A DNA stretch of 64,000 nt from Balanoglossus misakiensis (Eukaryota; Hemichordata): positions 6,758,001-6,822,000 of the forward strand of contig CM082582.2 of assembly GCA_040954595.2 (NCBI GenBank), given 5' to 3'. The notes beneath the pieces were generated by a model. That model ran no database searches and was not told the origin of the DNA. It worked only from the letters and a program-made list of their open reading frames with translations. Both the position numbers and the translations under genes were made by a program. Below, piece after piece: positions 47,713-61,890 of the stretch. The stretch's first letter is position 1, and the number at the start of each line of letters is the position of its first letter.

Positions 47713-50700
47713 GTAAAAGAGCCTAGACACGCGGACTGTTGTCCCGGTGTGGTCATTTCGGTAACTACGAATAAAATACGCCGGCAGTTGAATATGGAAT
47801 GAAAGCCGACAAGAAAATACTGGCGCAATCGAAACTAAAATAATGCAGCTGGCAGACCTATACGCGAAATACCACTTTTAATTAGAAATATTAATTATCT
47901 TTAAGAACTGACACTTAAATTTGTGATAGTTTTGTTTTATAACAGCGTAAATTTTAAATGACGCGGATGTAAACTGCAACTAATAGCGGAACATCGCATT
48001 TTACAAAGAAATATCCGTTTCTCTATTCTGCAGGGTAGACACGAGTTCGCCGTCCATAAAACCATTAATTTTATACCCCGCTGTGAGGTAAATGATTGAA
48101 AACTCGATTAAATCGACGTGCCAAGGCTCAATGAGGCTTTTTGGAGAGTTGTCTCCCTGAAACGCCCGAGGTGATCGCGTAGTTATTGTTCCCACATAAT
48201 TAAGCTGTGGCGTGTTTGTTTGCAGGGGTTTTAAGGCAATTGCGGTCAGTGTATACAAATTAAGCGTTTCTTTTTAATATGCAGCTTTTATTAACCATTG
48301 TTGTTTTTAAGAAACCTTTACCGGTGTGTTAAATGCATTTGTACAGTTTGTTCAGCGTAGTGTTTCGCTTTTCGCGGCACATTATCTGATGTGCATACCT
48401 CTGCTGGAACTCGCATGGGAGCGTGTCGTGCTTGTGATTTTAACGCTGAAAAGATACGGGATTGCCGGCCCTTGTGGCCATTTTAACGGTAAAAGAAAAA
48501 AACCCAAGCGGGATTTACAAAACAAATATGCACTGTGTTCGCTAATTTGAGTCTAAGAGATTAAAGTTGTTCGTCTCTAGTGACACGAAGTGCTTACTTT
48601 CTGGGTTTTGTGTCTGTCGGGAATTTGCTAATTAAAAAACTCCGACACAGAGACGTGAATGCCAAAGTCGCGTCGGGTTGGTTAGATTTGACTATTCCGT
48701 TCACATGTTGCATCGGCACCCTTGGAACAGATTTTGACGAAGTGCTATCGATTGCAAAAGCTGTATGAAACATTTCATTCGCGAACTTCATCTGTCTGTC
48801 CGTCAATCGTTATATACGCATGCGCGCGAGTTGAGAGAGTCGGAAATGTGAAGAATGGATCCTTAATGGGACTTTTAAAACCAGTTTACCAGCAGCGGAT
48901 GTCGAGTGAAAGTGATATCAGCGTCGCATTACCAGAACGGTGTCTGCGAAACATCGCTTCCCATTAGAGCGGTCTCTTTGCATGCACCTGACCTTCTCGC
49001 ACACATGGCGTTGAAGTCGCGCAGGTACTGAGCGTTCGACTATGGTGTCTGTTGATTGTCCAATGTACATGTACGTACGTGGCCGTGGCAATTGGCAAGG
49101 CGGGCTGACAGCCCGCGTTGAATACACCACATGCATGCTGAATCAATATATAATTCATTATAGTATTCAGAGCAAATGCGGTGTACGACGTGACTATCTC
49201 CTAGACCCTGTATGACATATTAAACGTTGATGCCATTTCTGTCACAAAAACGTTGCATGCAGTCAGTATCCTTGGGCGTCCTACTTTAGGTGTCAAGTCA
49301 ACGCGGATTGATAGACGGTGATGTCTGCCCCGTTAATAACTGCCAGTAGCTATTACTCTATTTTCCTATAATTATATAAAAGCTACACCTTTGGGCAACC
49401 CACAGTAAAATGCACAGGAAAGAACTTTCAAGAAAGCGCTACTTGGATACGTAGGCTAAATGTGAGCACGTTTGGGACCTGGACATATTTGTAACCCACC
49501 AAAATTTCTTATCTAAGGTGTTCGCCTGTTTAATTGCACGTGTTTAATGCTAAATATGTAAGTGAATTTCGGGGGGGGGGGGCTGTATTTTGAAGCCAAA
49601 CTGGCCTCACACTTTTTACAGCAGTGGCCATCGCCTTTTTATTCTACATCCTTTCCACCAAATACCTGGTAATGTTTTCTCTGATATTAGCCACGGCCAT
49701 AAATTATCATACACAATTGCTCGAATTTATCGTTTATATAGATAAAAAATAATTGATATTGTGCCTGACCCGCATTAAAGTATTATGACATGAACAGATT
49801 CGTCAAACATAAAATATGTTCTGATCAAGAATATGCAGCATGGCGTGCTGCGTTTATAATAATTGACCCACATTTTTAGAATGCGTGAGCAATATATGAA
49901 CCTTTGTAGCCGGCTGCTACACACTGTGAGATTTACGGCTATATTACCGCAACACTTGCCAAACAACAGTCTCGCTCTTTGCTCCAATAATCCGCACAGC
50001 ATTTACATATAACTAATCAAACACAGCTTTTCAATCATAAAATTGGAGAAAATGCATAAAATATTCAGTCGCACAAATCATAATGGCAACCGAGCAGTGC
50101 GAGACACCGCAAAATGTAATGGACGAGAAGATGCATCATCATCAATAACGAGAACGCAGTCACGTCACATCAGTTTAGTTAAACCTGATAAATATTGCTG
50201 GGAGACTATTTCCGTGAATTAATGAAAAGCGGTCGCACATTCCTTAGGTTTCACGTATGCTATACTACGCCGGACAGGTGTGGTGGATAAGGGCAGAGGT
50301 GATGGTCGATAGGCGCGCGATACTCGTGGACTCGAACTATTATGCACCCGGATGTTCTCAATCGGCCAACCAACCCTCAAAGAAACGTTAACAAATAGAG
50401 ATAGAGAGACATAAAGGCTCTGTACATTAACACGCCGATAATAATGGGGTCGCATTCGCGTTTTAAGAATATTGATTTTTTTCATCGACTCGCTGAGTGC
50501 GTGAAAACTATCTCCTTTCTGTTGGCAGATGACACCGCTGTGAGTGTATGGGCTGTTCAGTCTACGCCCATGACACTGTTGGTGATGTGTAACATTTACG
50601 TTTATCACAAGGTATATTTCGTGAGCGAGAAACGCTTTCCTACATCAGAGATCGGGCACGTATTTTACTTGAATGGATTGGTGTGAAAGCAGTCAGCTAC

Positions 50701-50738
50701 ACGACAATTTCTAGTCTTCCTGGTTCAAGAAAATCTGC

Positions 50739-50762
50739 ATGTACATGTACATGTACATGTAC
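50739..50762. repeat. GTACAT simple repeat
   Basis: Four tandem ATGTAC-type units, the longest such tract in the gene-poor right half. Confidence 0.88.
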
Positions 50763-52056
50763 TTCAATTCTTTAATTGTTGGTCAATACCAAAAAATTGT
50801 GCTGTAGACATATTCACATGTTATGCCCACATACTGGGTGTGATATTAAAAAGCGGTCGCTGAGCACATTGCACAGCGAACAGAACACGCACCATCTATC
50901 AAAAAACCCAATTGTACTATAATGTCAAAAGACAGGGACTTTCAATCACGTCTATCCATTTTGCAGTGCTTTGCAACATCTACTTCAGAAGAGCAAAATC
51001 CATGCTAAACCTTTTGTTTGTAGTCTGCCATGTTGAGCTCAAGTCGTTCCGATCGCTGACTCGGGATAGATCGTGCATCGTGTCTTCATACCGAACGAAG
51101 GACATTCGTTTTCGCGCATGACTGGGTGTGCACTTTTTTTTAATAAACGGCGACACACCGACGATGCTAAGCATACGGAACGCGAGTAAATCTGGATATA
51201 TGAGGCGAGGTTGGATATATCGAGCTTTGGGTAATTATGTTTACTTGTCAAAATAATGGAAAACGAGCATGCACTTTGCTGTACACGAGCAAAATAGAAA
51301 GAGTAGGCCTAGTCCGTCTAAAATAAGTGTCGCCATGCGGAAAATGATAAGTAGAGCCATGAATAATCCTGCCTTTCAAGATAGAAAGAAAAAACAAACA
51401 AAAACAAAATCAGTAGAAATATATTGTATCATCTTAATACAGACACATGCATTCCTGTGCAAACTTGCTTATTTTCACCACCCAGGAATATAATGTTTTA
51501 AATGGCTACATTCCGTACTGTAGGTTCGACGGAAAGGTGATATCGATAGAGACATTGGGACCCTCGACGTACGTTGGTAAGATTCCAGACGAAACCAGCG
51601 AAGCCGTAGCAAAATGAGCGTGTTCGCTGCTGTGTCTACTCCCGCCGCAATCGCGTCTGCTCGTTGTAATTACGTCGAAGGAGCAGGGTTCAGGAGGGGT
51701 AGGCACCGCATACACAATCGAACAATTAGTCATGGTTTGATTAATCAACCACGGATAATGATGAATGCCATGCAATAAGTCACGCGGGGAATTGTTACGT
51801 GTATTTGAGATTGACTGCACACGGACGTTTCCTTCTGACTGATGCGCAAATTATGCTGAAATCTAAAAGCTATCATCAGCGCTTATCTGAGCCCGAATGT
51901 TCCGCCGTCTTCGAAAGTGAAATCAGAGGTCTAGAGAATATGCTAATCGATGTTCGCAGACAGAACCGAATGCAGCTGTTATCAATGGCGAAGACATTTC
52001 GTTTTTGTATCTACGCATATATACTTGAATATACCAGGGAGAGCTGTCTGACGTTA

Positions 52057-52081
52057 ATACTCAATGGCATCAGAAGCCATG
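52057..52081. repeat. Exact 25-bp direct repeat, copy 1
   Basis: The segment ATACTCAATGGCATCAGAAG plus CCATG recurs exactly at 52924-52948, 867 bp away. It contains an internal ATGGC/GCCAT inverted pair. Confidence 0.8.
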
Positions 52082-52923
52082 CACTGGTATATGTAAGTGT
52101 GGCAAGACATTTACGCGTAAGCGACACTTAATCACAGCGAAAAATATTAATCGAATGCACTTTTTTCGTCTTTGAAATTAATACTCCTCTTTAACGAGAA
52201 TAAATCCTAACCCGGCCACCTGCGTTCTACTAACATAATGTAGATTGCCAATTACGAAATTCCTACATTAATCACCAACTTTGATGATGACGTTATATTA
52301 ATTCTGTCATTAGACCCTTATATTCAGATGTGCAGATCATTCTTTGACGTTAGCGAATGTTTGATCCTCAAACAGTGTTCCTGTTTGTGGCCTGGTGTCG
52401 TTAATATGACCCGGGGGAGATTATTGTCCACAAAACAATGCTCTCGACTGACTTACGAATTCTCTGCACTTTAAAAAGCGCCACGCCGCGACTTTTAATC
52501 AGAGAACCCACGGCTTTCTGAGATAAATCGATTTTACCTCAACGCTACTTGAAGGCTTCCAATTTCTTATTAGCCAATTTGCGGTGTACCTCCCGGCATC
52601 ATCAATACATTCTGGTCGGGAAAACAAACTAAGATCCGTGACTTGGTTTCATGCCGTCGACGACTTCTTCGCATCTTGCGAAGAATTTTGTCGGTCACTT
52701 TTTTGTGTATTTTCTAAAATCCTCTTGGTTGCAAAAAGATTCTAGTTTGCCAGGAAAGCAGTTTATTGTTTAGCCCATAACGTCCTTCCCCTATCCATTG
52801 ATAACACTGGCCAATGGATATTCCACTTCTGTAATTGCTGTCTGAAATATGATTCTGGAACCTTAGCGTAATATGCCTCTTGTGTCAGTACTGAGAGAGC
52901 TTACAACACAGTTGGTATGATAT

Positions 52924-52948
52924 ATACTCAATGGCATCAGAAGCCATG
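52924..52948. repeat. Exact 25-bp direct repeat, copy 2
   Basis: Identical to 52057-52081; flanking sequences are unrelated on both sides apart from a preceding AT. Confidence 0.8.
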
Positions 52949-55900
52949 AAGAAATTAAATATATAACAATGGTAGCAAATTTGAGGAACCCTTGATAAGA
53001 TCATGATAACCAAATGTAGCAAGATCTGTATTATCCTATCCCAGGACACAAAAGGGTATGATTTTACGTAAATGTATCTGACGTTTTAAGAAATTCAGAA
53101 ATCGGAGAATGTATTAGTAGCATTTTGGGCTTGTGGGTATCGGGTAATTGGACAGTAATTTGCTCTAGATTGTATGATCGAACGTTGACGGGAAACTAGA
53201 TGGAATGTTGTCCATTAAAGACGTAATTAATTGAGCATTCGCAAAGAATTCGTGCAATCAGGTCAAGGAACGGTCTCGTATACTGCCTGACGCAGTGCTT
53301 TCGCAATTGCGCGGCTGGCAATATATATTTCACCAGGAGAAAAAAATTACAGTCTCGCCTCGTGGAACGAAATCTCTATAACGCATGTCTTGGCCAGTGA
53401 AGCGTGTAATATAAGCGATATGGAGAAAATATTGACTTTTCTGTTTCAGCCGTTTTGCAATTGTCTCAGGAATCAAATTACGAACCAGACGCCCGGTACA
53501 AACGTACATGTACGGTGTAGCCGGTTTCGGTTGAAGCATGAGCACATGTTTAGTCTTTGTAAATAGCATTTGCACGTGCACATCAATGCATACAAACAAG
53601 GGAACACCAAAGGGGTTGATTATCAGTGATTAAAACTGAGAGGCGAATTTCTTCGATTTTATTGATTTTGTTAAAGACTTCGAACGATCGATACTTTAAA
53701 AATAACATCTGCTCTTTTTCATTAAAAACGTGCTCGTGTAAATTGTTCGATACTTGTAATAAAATTAATTACACTCATGTAGCTAAAGGGAAAGTATAAC
53801 GACACACGTCATTAACTTTACTAACTTTACTCGTACGGTAAGTAATATGAGACAGTTTAAATCTTTTTCATTCCCTGCCCACGAGGTGCTCGTATTTTAT
53901 ATGGAAGTCTGATGAGTTCAATTCCATTTAAACTTTCTCTTTTTTTTAAAAAAATGCGTACAACGTAGTCTCGACACGATGAGTTTCTAAAGAACATATT
54001 TTGGGCATTATAGGAGGAGACTAAGAATCCGAATTTCAAATTAAATGTCTGAGATATCTTGTCATGCCCGATAGGCTGAACATATAGAAAGAGCAAATGT
54101 AAAGAAACTAGTGACGAAGTAAGATTTTTTCTACAATAAGGATCAAAGTATTTTCCTGCTACGAATTGAATTTTTAGTAACAGTACCCTTTCCGAGTTTT
54201 GTTATTCATTTCAAAAGAGTAAGACTTCCCTACAGGTACTTTGGGGATCATACATTTACGTTTTCTGGGCATGTCATTCGTTTCATACTGTGAGAACTCT
54301 TAGATGCTGAACTGGCGTTATGACCTCTAGTTTTTTTTAAATCCCTCCCACTTAACTCCCTTGACATTACAAGAATCACAACTTCCACACAACAGTCACG
54401 GGTAAAAAAAGCAAAGTTGACGTCGGTTGTTTTGTAAGATATATCACCTCGCTTTATCAATCGCAACAACCCCATCTCGAAAATATACTCCAAAATACGA
54501 CCAAAGATAAATTTGATTTGTTTTATAGAACCTTGTGGCAAACATTTTCATTTGGGTTTTAATTTTAGGAGGTGCTGTTTTATTGCACTGTCAATATCAA
54601 TCGAAGATTTGTACGGGAGAAGAAAGTGGTAATTTTCTGTTTTATGTCATGTTATATTATGTCGTGGCTATTTTCCTTTGGCGGGAGACAATATTATTTC
54701 ACTATATGTACGTCAGTAAATGTGAATTTATCGAAAATATTAAAATCAATAGGCATAAGCCGCGGTGGGTTTATATTGCTATCAATATTATGTCCAACGC
54801 GCTGGGATCTAATTTAATTTGGAGACTGCGAACACTACTAAATGACTGAGATTGGGAAAGTATCCAATACGCTCAAAGAACTTGGACAAGTTTAGGGGGG
54901 ATTAAATGGAAAGACGGAGGCGTTGATAAAAAGTGTATCATACACAACGAAATAATGGGATACTTTCATGGCATTTTCCATGAGTTCACTCATCGGCCCG
55001 TGGTATCTGGCGATGTAACATTTCTCCAGTGGCATAAACAAAAAAATCTGCTGGAGTCAACGTAGATACACACTCGACAGGATGTACCACCAAGCCATTG
55101 CTTTGTTATAGGTCTAGGAGACCTGTAAACTTTGCAAACGATTCGAGCGAAACGAGTTCAGGCGGCGATTTCTGTATACGCGGCGTCTCATTAGAACGAC
55201 AGTTGTGAAAGCCGACTGGGCCTGTTCCCCAACAGGCTTCAAAACGGATTTGCCTGAGTGTCTTTGAAGCTGCGCTCATTACAGAAATTGGATGCCCACA
55301 TTGTTGATCTTTACGTCAGCGTTAGAAGAGAGAGAGAGAAAAAAACAGCGCTGGTGTTGGTACGCTTGTAATACCATTACCCTGACGAGAGCATGATATG
55401 CGGCACGCATTCATACCCTCATTAATGGTTTAATCAAAAAGTGAAAAACATACCGTTTCGAATAAAGACATCATTTCAAACAGCTTTGAATTAAGTTCCC
55501 CCTAAGCCTAAATAGGGTTTGTGTCAGATACGGAATTCTTCGAAGGGGCATTATCACTATTACTAAGAGATTATTTCTTACATAAGCCCAGCATCAGACA
55601 TCCCCCGTCCTTTCCGCTCAAGCGAAAATCGCATACAAGGCCCGAATACAGACAGAGCCTAGGATTAAGAGTCAATCTACAGCCACAGCATAGCGTACCC
55701 ATCGCTGCTAATCAAAATTTTACAAAAAAAATAATAGGCCTACGCCGACTCCCACGCACTGAGATAAAAAGGAATCACCCTAAAGAGATCATCATTTTTT
55801 CATTTGCCGAGTGTCCCTGGCCATGCAGGGTCCTTTGAAGACATTCTTGCAGGACGGGTATTTTAAGCTCTGAGTGGCGCAGAGAGAGAGACCACAATCC

Positions 55901-58900
55901 CCCATGATGGGTTCGGGATTATTACCGGGAGAGGACTAGGAGCAGCCATCTTCGCGGATCCTCGTATATACGCATCAAGTCGGTAATCATCGAACGGTTT
56001 CATGCAGACGGTCGTTGCTACGGCGAAGTATGTCACTCATTTGACAGGAACGGAATTTCCGCGTAATTCGCACAAAATGACAGCTGCTTCAGATCCGCCC
56101 AGGCAGTCACAACGAAGGTCAATACCGTCAAGTGATCATTGCCGATCTATAATTCAGACGCGTTTGCCTATTCGCCAGCGCTCAATACCCCCCCCCCCCC
56201 TCCCACTTTTTATAACGACGGACGTTTCCCGACCTCGCATATGGACCCGTCGTGTAGTAGGCCTTATCAATACCAAAGCCGTCGCATCTGTCGAAAAATA
56301 ATGAATATAATCTCCGAAAAAAAACCCAGCAAGCGAATGAAATGTAATTCCCTTAAAGATCCAGCCGTGGTGCTGTAAATCGATTTCATGGTTGGCTTCA
56401 TTGCTAATACATCATCTTGTTGTCTCTGGTTTTTTGAAAAGCTCTATCCCTTATTAATTATTTGTTCTTTACCTTAATAAGCGTCGCTACCTTAAGGCTA
56501 CATTCATCTGAATGCAGATTCCCGGGAATGATAGCAGCAACCAAATAGCGTCAAGTGCAACTTCAACCCACTCGTGAAAATTGGATTTGTTTGATAGCGA
56601 GGCCGTGCTTAGGCCGGTGATTTCGATGCAAATTCCCTTTTCACAAAGAGGTATACTATAGTCCCACATGTATTCTCAAAAAGAGGCATTTTCGGCAGTC
56701 AGCGAAATAACGTCTACTCCTATAACTTCGGAAGAAATGTTATATACCGGCAGCATTAATGATGTCGTTCATTAGTGTGTACGTGGAACTTGAACTAGAC
56801 ACGAGTCAACTAAATTTGATAAGATTCATTAAATCAGGTTCTTAATTCTTTTCATGACAAAGAGGCAGTTTTGCAATATTATTAACGTCGATATATACTG
56901 ACGCGAAGAGCCATTGCTGAATACTATCATAATGCCTCCTTTTTCACATTTGTCGGAAAGTAATTAAATCCGAAAAGTCACCTTTCCGAAGGCATTTTAA
57001 ATGCACGACATTTTGAGGGCGTGGAACCTGAGACCGTGCATTGAACAGCAATGTAATACAGTTTGTCGACATGCAGACGTAATGGATATTATAAAGTAAT
57101 GTTATTACCCTTATAGCTTTTATGGGTTTAAGTTAACGTGCTGTATGCTTAACAATGAAGAGTAGGAATGAAAAAGTACGTCCATGAGAAAATAAATCAA
57201 TTGCCGTGCATTCTTGGCGTTCACTCTTAGCCAGTGATGCCATAAACCGAACGCAGTGCTGTTAAAATGCGTTGCATCGATATTTACAAGTGCGTTTGCC
57301 GTAGTTAAAATAGCTTGTGTTAGACAACGTGGCCGGTGGAGGTGATACTCTGTTTTCTGGTCCCACTCGATCAAAAATGCAAACGTACGATACGTTCAGT
57401 CGCGCAAACGTTCATTTCGAGATTGCCGCCACGTATAATGCTAACATCTTCAACCCCCGAACACGTTTAGCGCTTATATTGCCCCTCCATCGTTAAGTGT
57501 TTAATTTGAATTTTAATTAGCTCTCGTCCACATATCCCCGTAGGTTGATGCAAGGTCGAATGTTAGAAATGGCCAGTGACCGTTTCGTGCAAAGAAGTCT
57601 TTCGAGGTTAATAATCAATTGGGACTCATTCGGAGAGAGAAAATGAAATCTTCGAGTCACCGTGTACCGTCTGATCACTACGCACTCTTCAGTGGAAACG
57701 TTGACCATCATTGCTGCGCTTGACAAAAAAGTACAAACGTGTCGTCTGCTCAGATTCCTGTCTATCACCCGGGGGTGCGACCCCAGCACGTTAACAGCAG
57801 CTCATCAAACTTCTTCCTCCAAGCTTATATTCAAAATTATACCAACTCAATGAAAGTGGCACCCCGGGACAATATTGGTACAGGTGCTAACTTTCACTGA
57901 ACGTCTATGGCTGCGTGCAAAGTATACAGTCACAGTACATACGGTAAACCGAAACTTAAATCGAAATTTATAAAAGCTCTCACGTTGGAATTCTAACGTT
58001 ATTTCCTTTACTCAGTTTCACTTAAAGTCCGACGAGAGAAAAAATAAGAAACTGCAAATCAGTCATTTGCGTAGGACTGAAAGCGCACTAACAACTTGTT
58101 TCAACAAGCGACTGATTGAGTTTATATTGAAGGCATGGTCACTCTTAACATGCATTCACCGGTCACAAAATGTGAAACGCAAAACGCCAGGGTATATTGT
58201 CTGCACAGAGGAGGTAAAGAAAATACCCATTTCAAGTCTTAATGAGCTCTACAACAAACCGTAACACTGATTGCTGAAAAGAAATATGAAATTTAACAAA
58301 TTCATTTTATCCACAAAATCAACCGTGGAGCATGCAATATTGACTAACCTGAAACACCATTGCCTATTCACAAATCAACTTCGAGAGGATATTCCTTTTT
58401 TTTTACAACGTACAATAAAACCGTAATATAAAAAGTCTGTTAAATTAAGATAAATGGTATTTCTGGTCTGTGCTGACAATATTCTAGAGTTCAATACCAG
58501 TTTACTTAATACATATATATAACTTTCAGCATTATTCTAGGCTTTTCATGCCATTATTAATGTCCCACAAGCAAATGCGTGATAAAATCATATTATTCCA
58601 GTTTAATATCTGATTGCGATTAATGGATTCTTATCACGAAATATTTCGTCTCCCTCCTCGTTTCTTATCAAACCTTTTCATTTTATTTATCGTATCGAAT
58701 TATTGTGGAATACAGTGTAGGCCTATACACTCTGTGATTTTTTGTGACGTCATTACAGTATACAAATTAAAAAAAGGTTGACTTAATTTTTAATTCCAAC
58801 GCAGTTGGCAGGCATATGTGAGTAGGCGCGTTGCAGCAATGCAGTGTTATGTTGGCAATCTTGCGTCCAGTTCAGATACAGTATCATGATCATCCCCATG

Positions 58901-60620
58901 CGATTTTACAGCATCTGGTGTACATTACTTCTAGCTTCAACGATTTATAACTTTCTCTGAAATTAATCTCGCCCAGACTTAATTTGAGTATTGCATCCTC
59001 CTTGGCGAGAATCCCTCCAATGAATAATTCTTTGAGCACCGGTATTTCAATAACGGAGTAAATGAATCAATAAATCAATCGCTCGCGGTGCCGTCTTCCA
59101 TCTGAAAATTCACACAAATATTGCGTGTTTACCTAATATACTCGACAAAAACAGAAAACTCCATTTCGCCACACGACACTCGATATCATTTCCAGCTAAA
59201 TGATAACCCAGGATTTTGTGAATTGATTCGGTAAAATGACACAACACCAAAACACCTTGTCGGTCACAGGAGACGGCTGTAGACAGATTGGATATTTGAG
59301 ATTGCTGTGTTTATTAAAAATGGAAAGTCTAGACTTACAGCGTTGTTGCTTCCCTGCTATACACTGTAAACCTAACACTGTCGCAGTTACTGTACCTGAA
59401 ATAGGGAAAGGTTAATTATAAACCTCGATAGATGTTATGTAGATGGGAATTCATAGCCCTGGAAAATAATACACTTTTTTGATAAATGCGCGCGCTCTAA
59501 AGTCTGCATTCCCGGCCTCGTTATCTAATAGTAATAAATTAGTTTTGCTGTATTTATTGGCCGTAATTTAGTAATTTATTAAGCAATTTCCGCAGAATTT
59601 ACTCTTTTCGAAACAATCTCTTTTAGAAACATTATTCTTCGCCGGTAAACCAGATGATGTCATCAAAACTATCCTAGTAGATCCAAAAAGATCCTAGTAG
59701 GTCGTGGCGACTGCAGTGAGGTTTGTGCTGGTATATATGGGAGGACATATTCTCATCAAAGGGGACACCCACGCGGCTCGACGACCCTTCCCTTTAACCC
59801 GAACCTGGGCCTACATGCATGTTTGTCACAATTACTCCGATGGAGAACACCATCTGCTTCTCTAACTGCATCGAGGTAAGGCGCAGGTAAACCCTGTAGA
59901 GATCCGGAGACAGACAAGATGAAGATTTATTGGTAGATAGAGAGTGCACAAAATTAGAAACAGAAAACAGAAGTCCGCAGCTAGAAAATTGAAAGATCGA
60001 ATTTGATTATCAATACACTGTAGTGTAATCATCGTCAATTCCCCTACTTTCTCGGGTTATCTATACCTACCCTATTTTTTATCATGTGAGACAACTGTTT
60101 TGAACCTCGGGGTCTTTTCAACGTGACGTCACTGGATTTTATAGCCTGTCGGAAATCCCCAAAATCCATGTATACGCTGAAATAAATGCGAAATATTCCG
60201 ATCAATCTCGATTTCTTGCTGTTGGAAAGGTGCTGGGGTTTACTGCGTCACTTCTAACAGCCGTTGCTTGGCACGCAACAGTATATAATACATCGCCATT
60301 TAATCACTATAAGGAGTACGGAAATAAGCCGAGAGTTCCCCTTTTCAGGAGAAAAATACAATGTCATGAGTGTCTTGTTACAACGAACCTGTTACTGCAT
60401 CATAAGCCATTGCAGAATGAGGAAATGTCATGATGTTAGCGTCGTGCCCGGAGAGATTATTTAGACTTGCATGTACCGAATTCTTCCAAACTCAATCTAC
60501 GGTCACGGCCACTCCTAAGACGTCAAGGTCGATTGATTCTGGGTATGATCTTGGACTTAGAATGAGTAAATGATTTGGAGACCAAGCGGCCATTTTACTT
60601 ATTTTTATTGTCGAGATCAG

Positions 60621-60640
60621 TGTCTGTCTGTCTGTCTGTC
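60621..60640. repeat. (TGTC)n microsatellite
   Basis: Five TGTC units. A shorter tract of the same motif lies at 2407-2421 in DNAH5-type intron 5. Confidence 0.85.
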
Positions 60641-61837
60641 ATTTTCTATGTGTAGCTGTCTCCTGCAAGTTAGCCGAGAACTTTATCCGTAGACGCACGT
60701 GCTTCATATTCTGGACCAGAATAAAAACCCACCTGTAAATCACAGAAGCGCCGCCAACAACATGGCAGAGAAATGCACGATTTCACCAGTCACGTGATCG
60801 GTGAACTAAATCTAGGAACATTGCGATATGCCTATCAGGCGAATGAGCCGAATGGGAACATTTTTAAGAACCTCAGCCGGCGATACGAAACAGAGTTCTT
60901 CATTTACGTACGCGTGGCCTTCACAAAGTCTGATTTGACGTCTGATTACACAGAGAATGTCACATGGGAAGTTACACAATCAACGAGATGAGGCTTTTCT
61001 ATGACGCAAAATAATCCTCAATAAGCAATATACAATAAGCCCAGCGTCTTCAGAAAAGAGAGAAATTAAGTTCGTGTTCAAACCAGCAGGGACCCGTCAA
61101 GTGGCATTTCCTTTGAGTCCCCGTGACGAAGATGCGTTGTGACATCAGCGAGCGAGACACTTGTGTAGAATTTTCTAAAAATTATACTTCATCATGTTTA
61201 CGTCTCCGATTGACGAGATACTCTTTGGCGTGTGTTGTGACGTGACATACACCGTTGAGCACGCTCGCATTAAACTAATTGTTTTCCTCTTTCAGGGTCT
61301 TGCGGGAGAAGTAACGAGATTGGCTTTTTTGTAAGACCATTCAGCGAGGCACTGGCATCAGGTAACGCCGGTGTATAATCGACAGGAATTGCGATTTGTT
61401 TCGCTGAAGGCGAATGATCGATAAGAGACATAATTTACAGAACTCACTGTGCATTTCGCCGGCAGCTGGGCTTCGATTGCCACGCGGACCAACCACACGT
61501 CGAATTTAAACCGCCAAGGTGAACAGCACGACGGTGTAAAAACTACAATATTCGGGAGACCATTTACACGTTGTGACCACAAAATAAATTGTATACCTCT
61601 TGTCGACACAGACACAAAGCATTGTTACGCAACAATTAAATCTAGAAACTCCCTACACAACACATACATATCATTAGCTATGCACATTGTTATGCAAAAC
61701 TGCCCACCCCAACCTACATTCCACCACCTGTGTATCTGCATATAAACACGTCTTGCATTTTCGCCAGTTTAGTCTCCTGATGTGTGAGTACCGCCTTTCG
61801 TTTCTCCAACTACCCTTACATGTACCCGGTATATGTA

Positions 61838-61890
61838 CACATGCACACACATACACATACATACGTACATATATACATACATGTACATAT
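61838..61890. repeat. CA/TACA-rich low-complexity tract
   Basis: Alternating ACACAC, ACATAC and TACATG units over about 50 bp. Confidence 0.8.

Noticed and set aside
51799-52131. Plus-strand 110-codon frame
   Set aside because: Reasonable composition but no ATG context, domain or splice partner; its 3' part contains the dispersed 25-bp repeat.
52420-52440. Facing SOX-like motifs ATTGT and ACAAAACAAT
   Set aside because: Short AT-rich motifs expected by chance in 25 kb of AT-leaning DNA.
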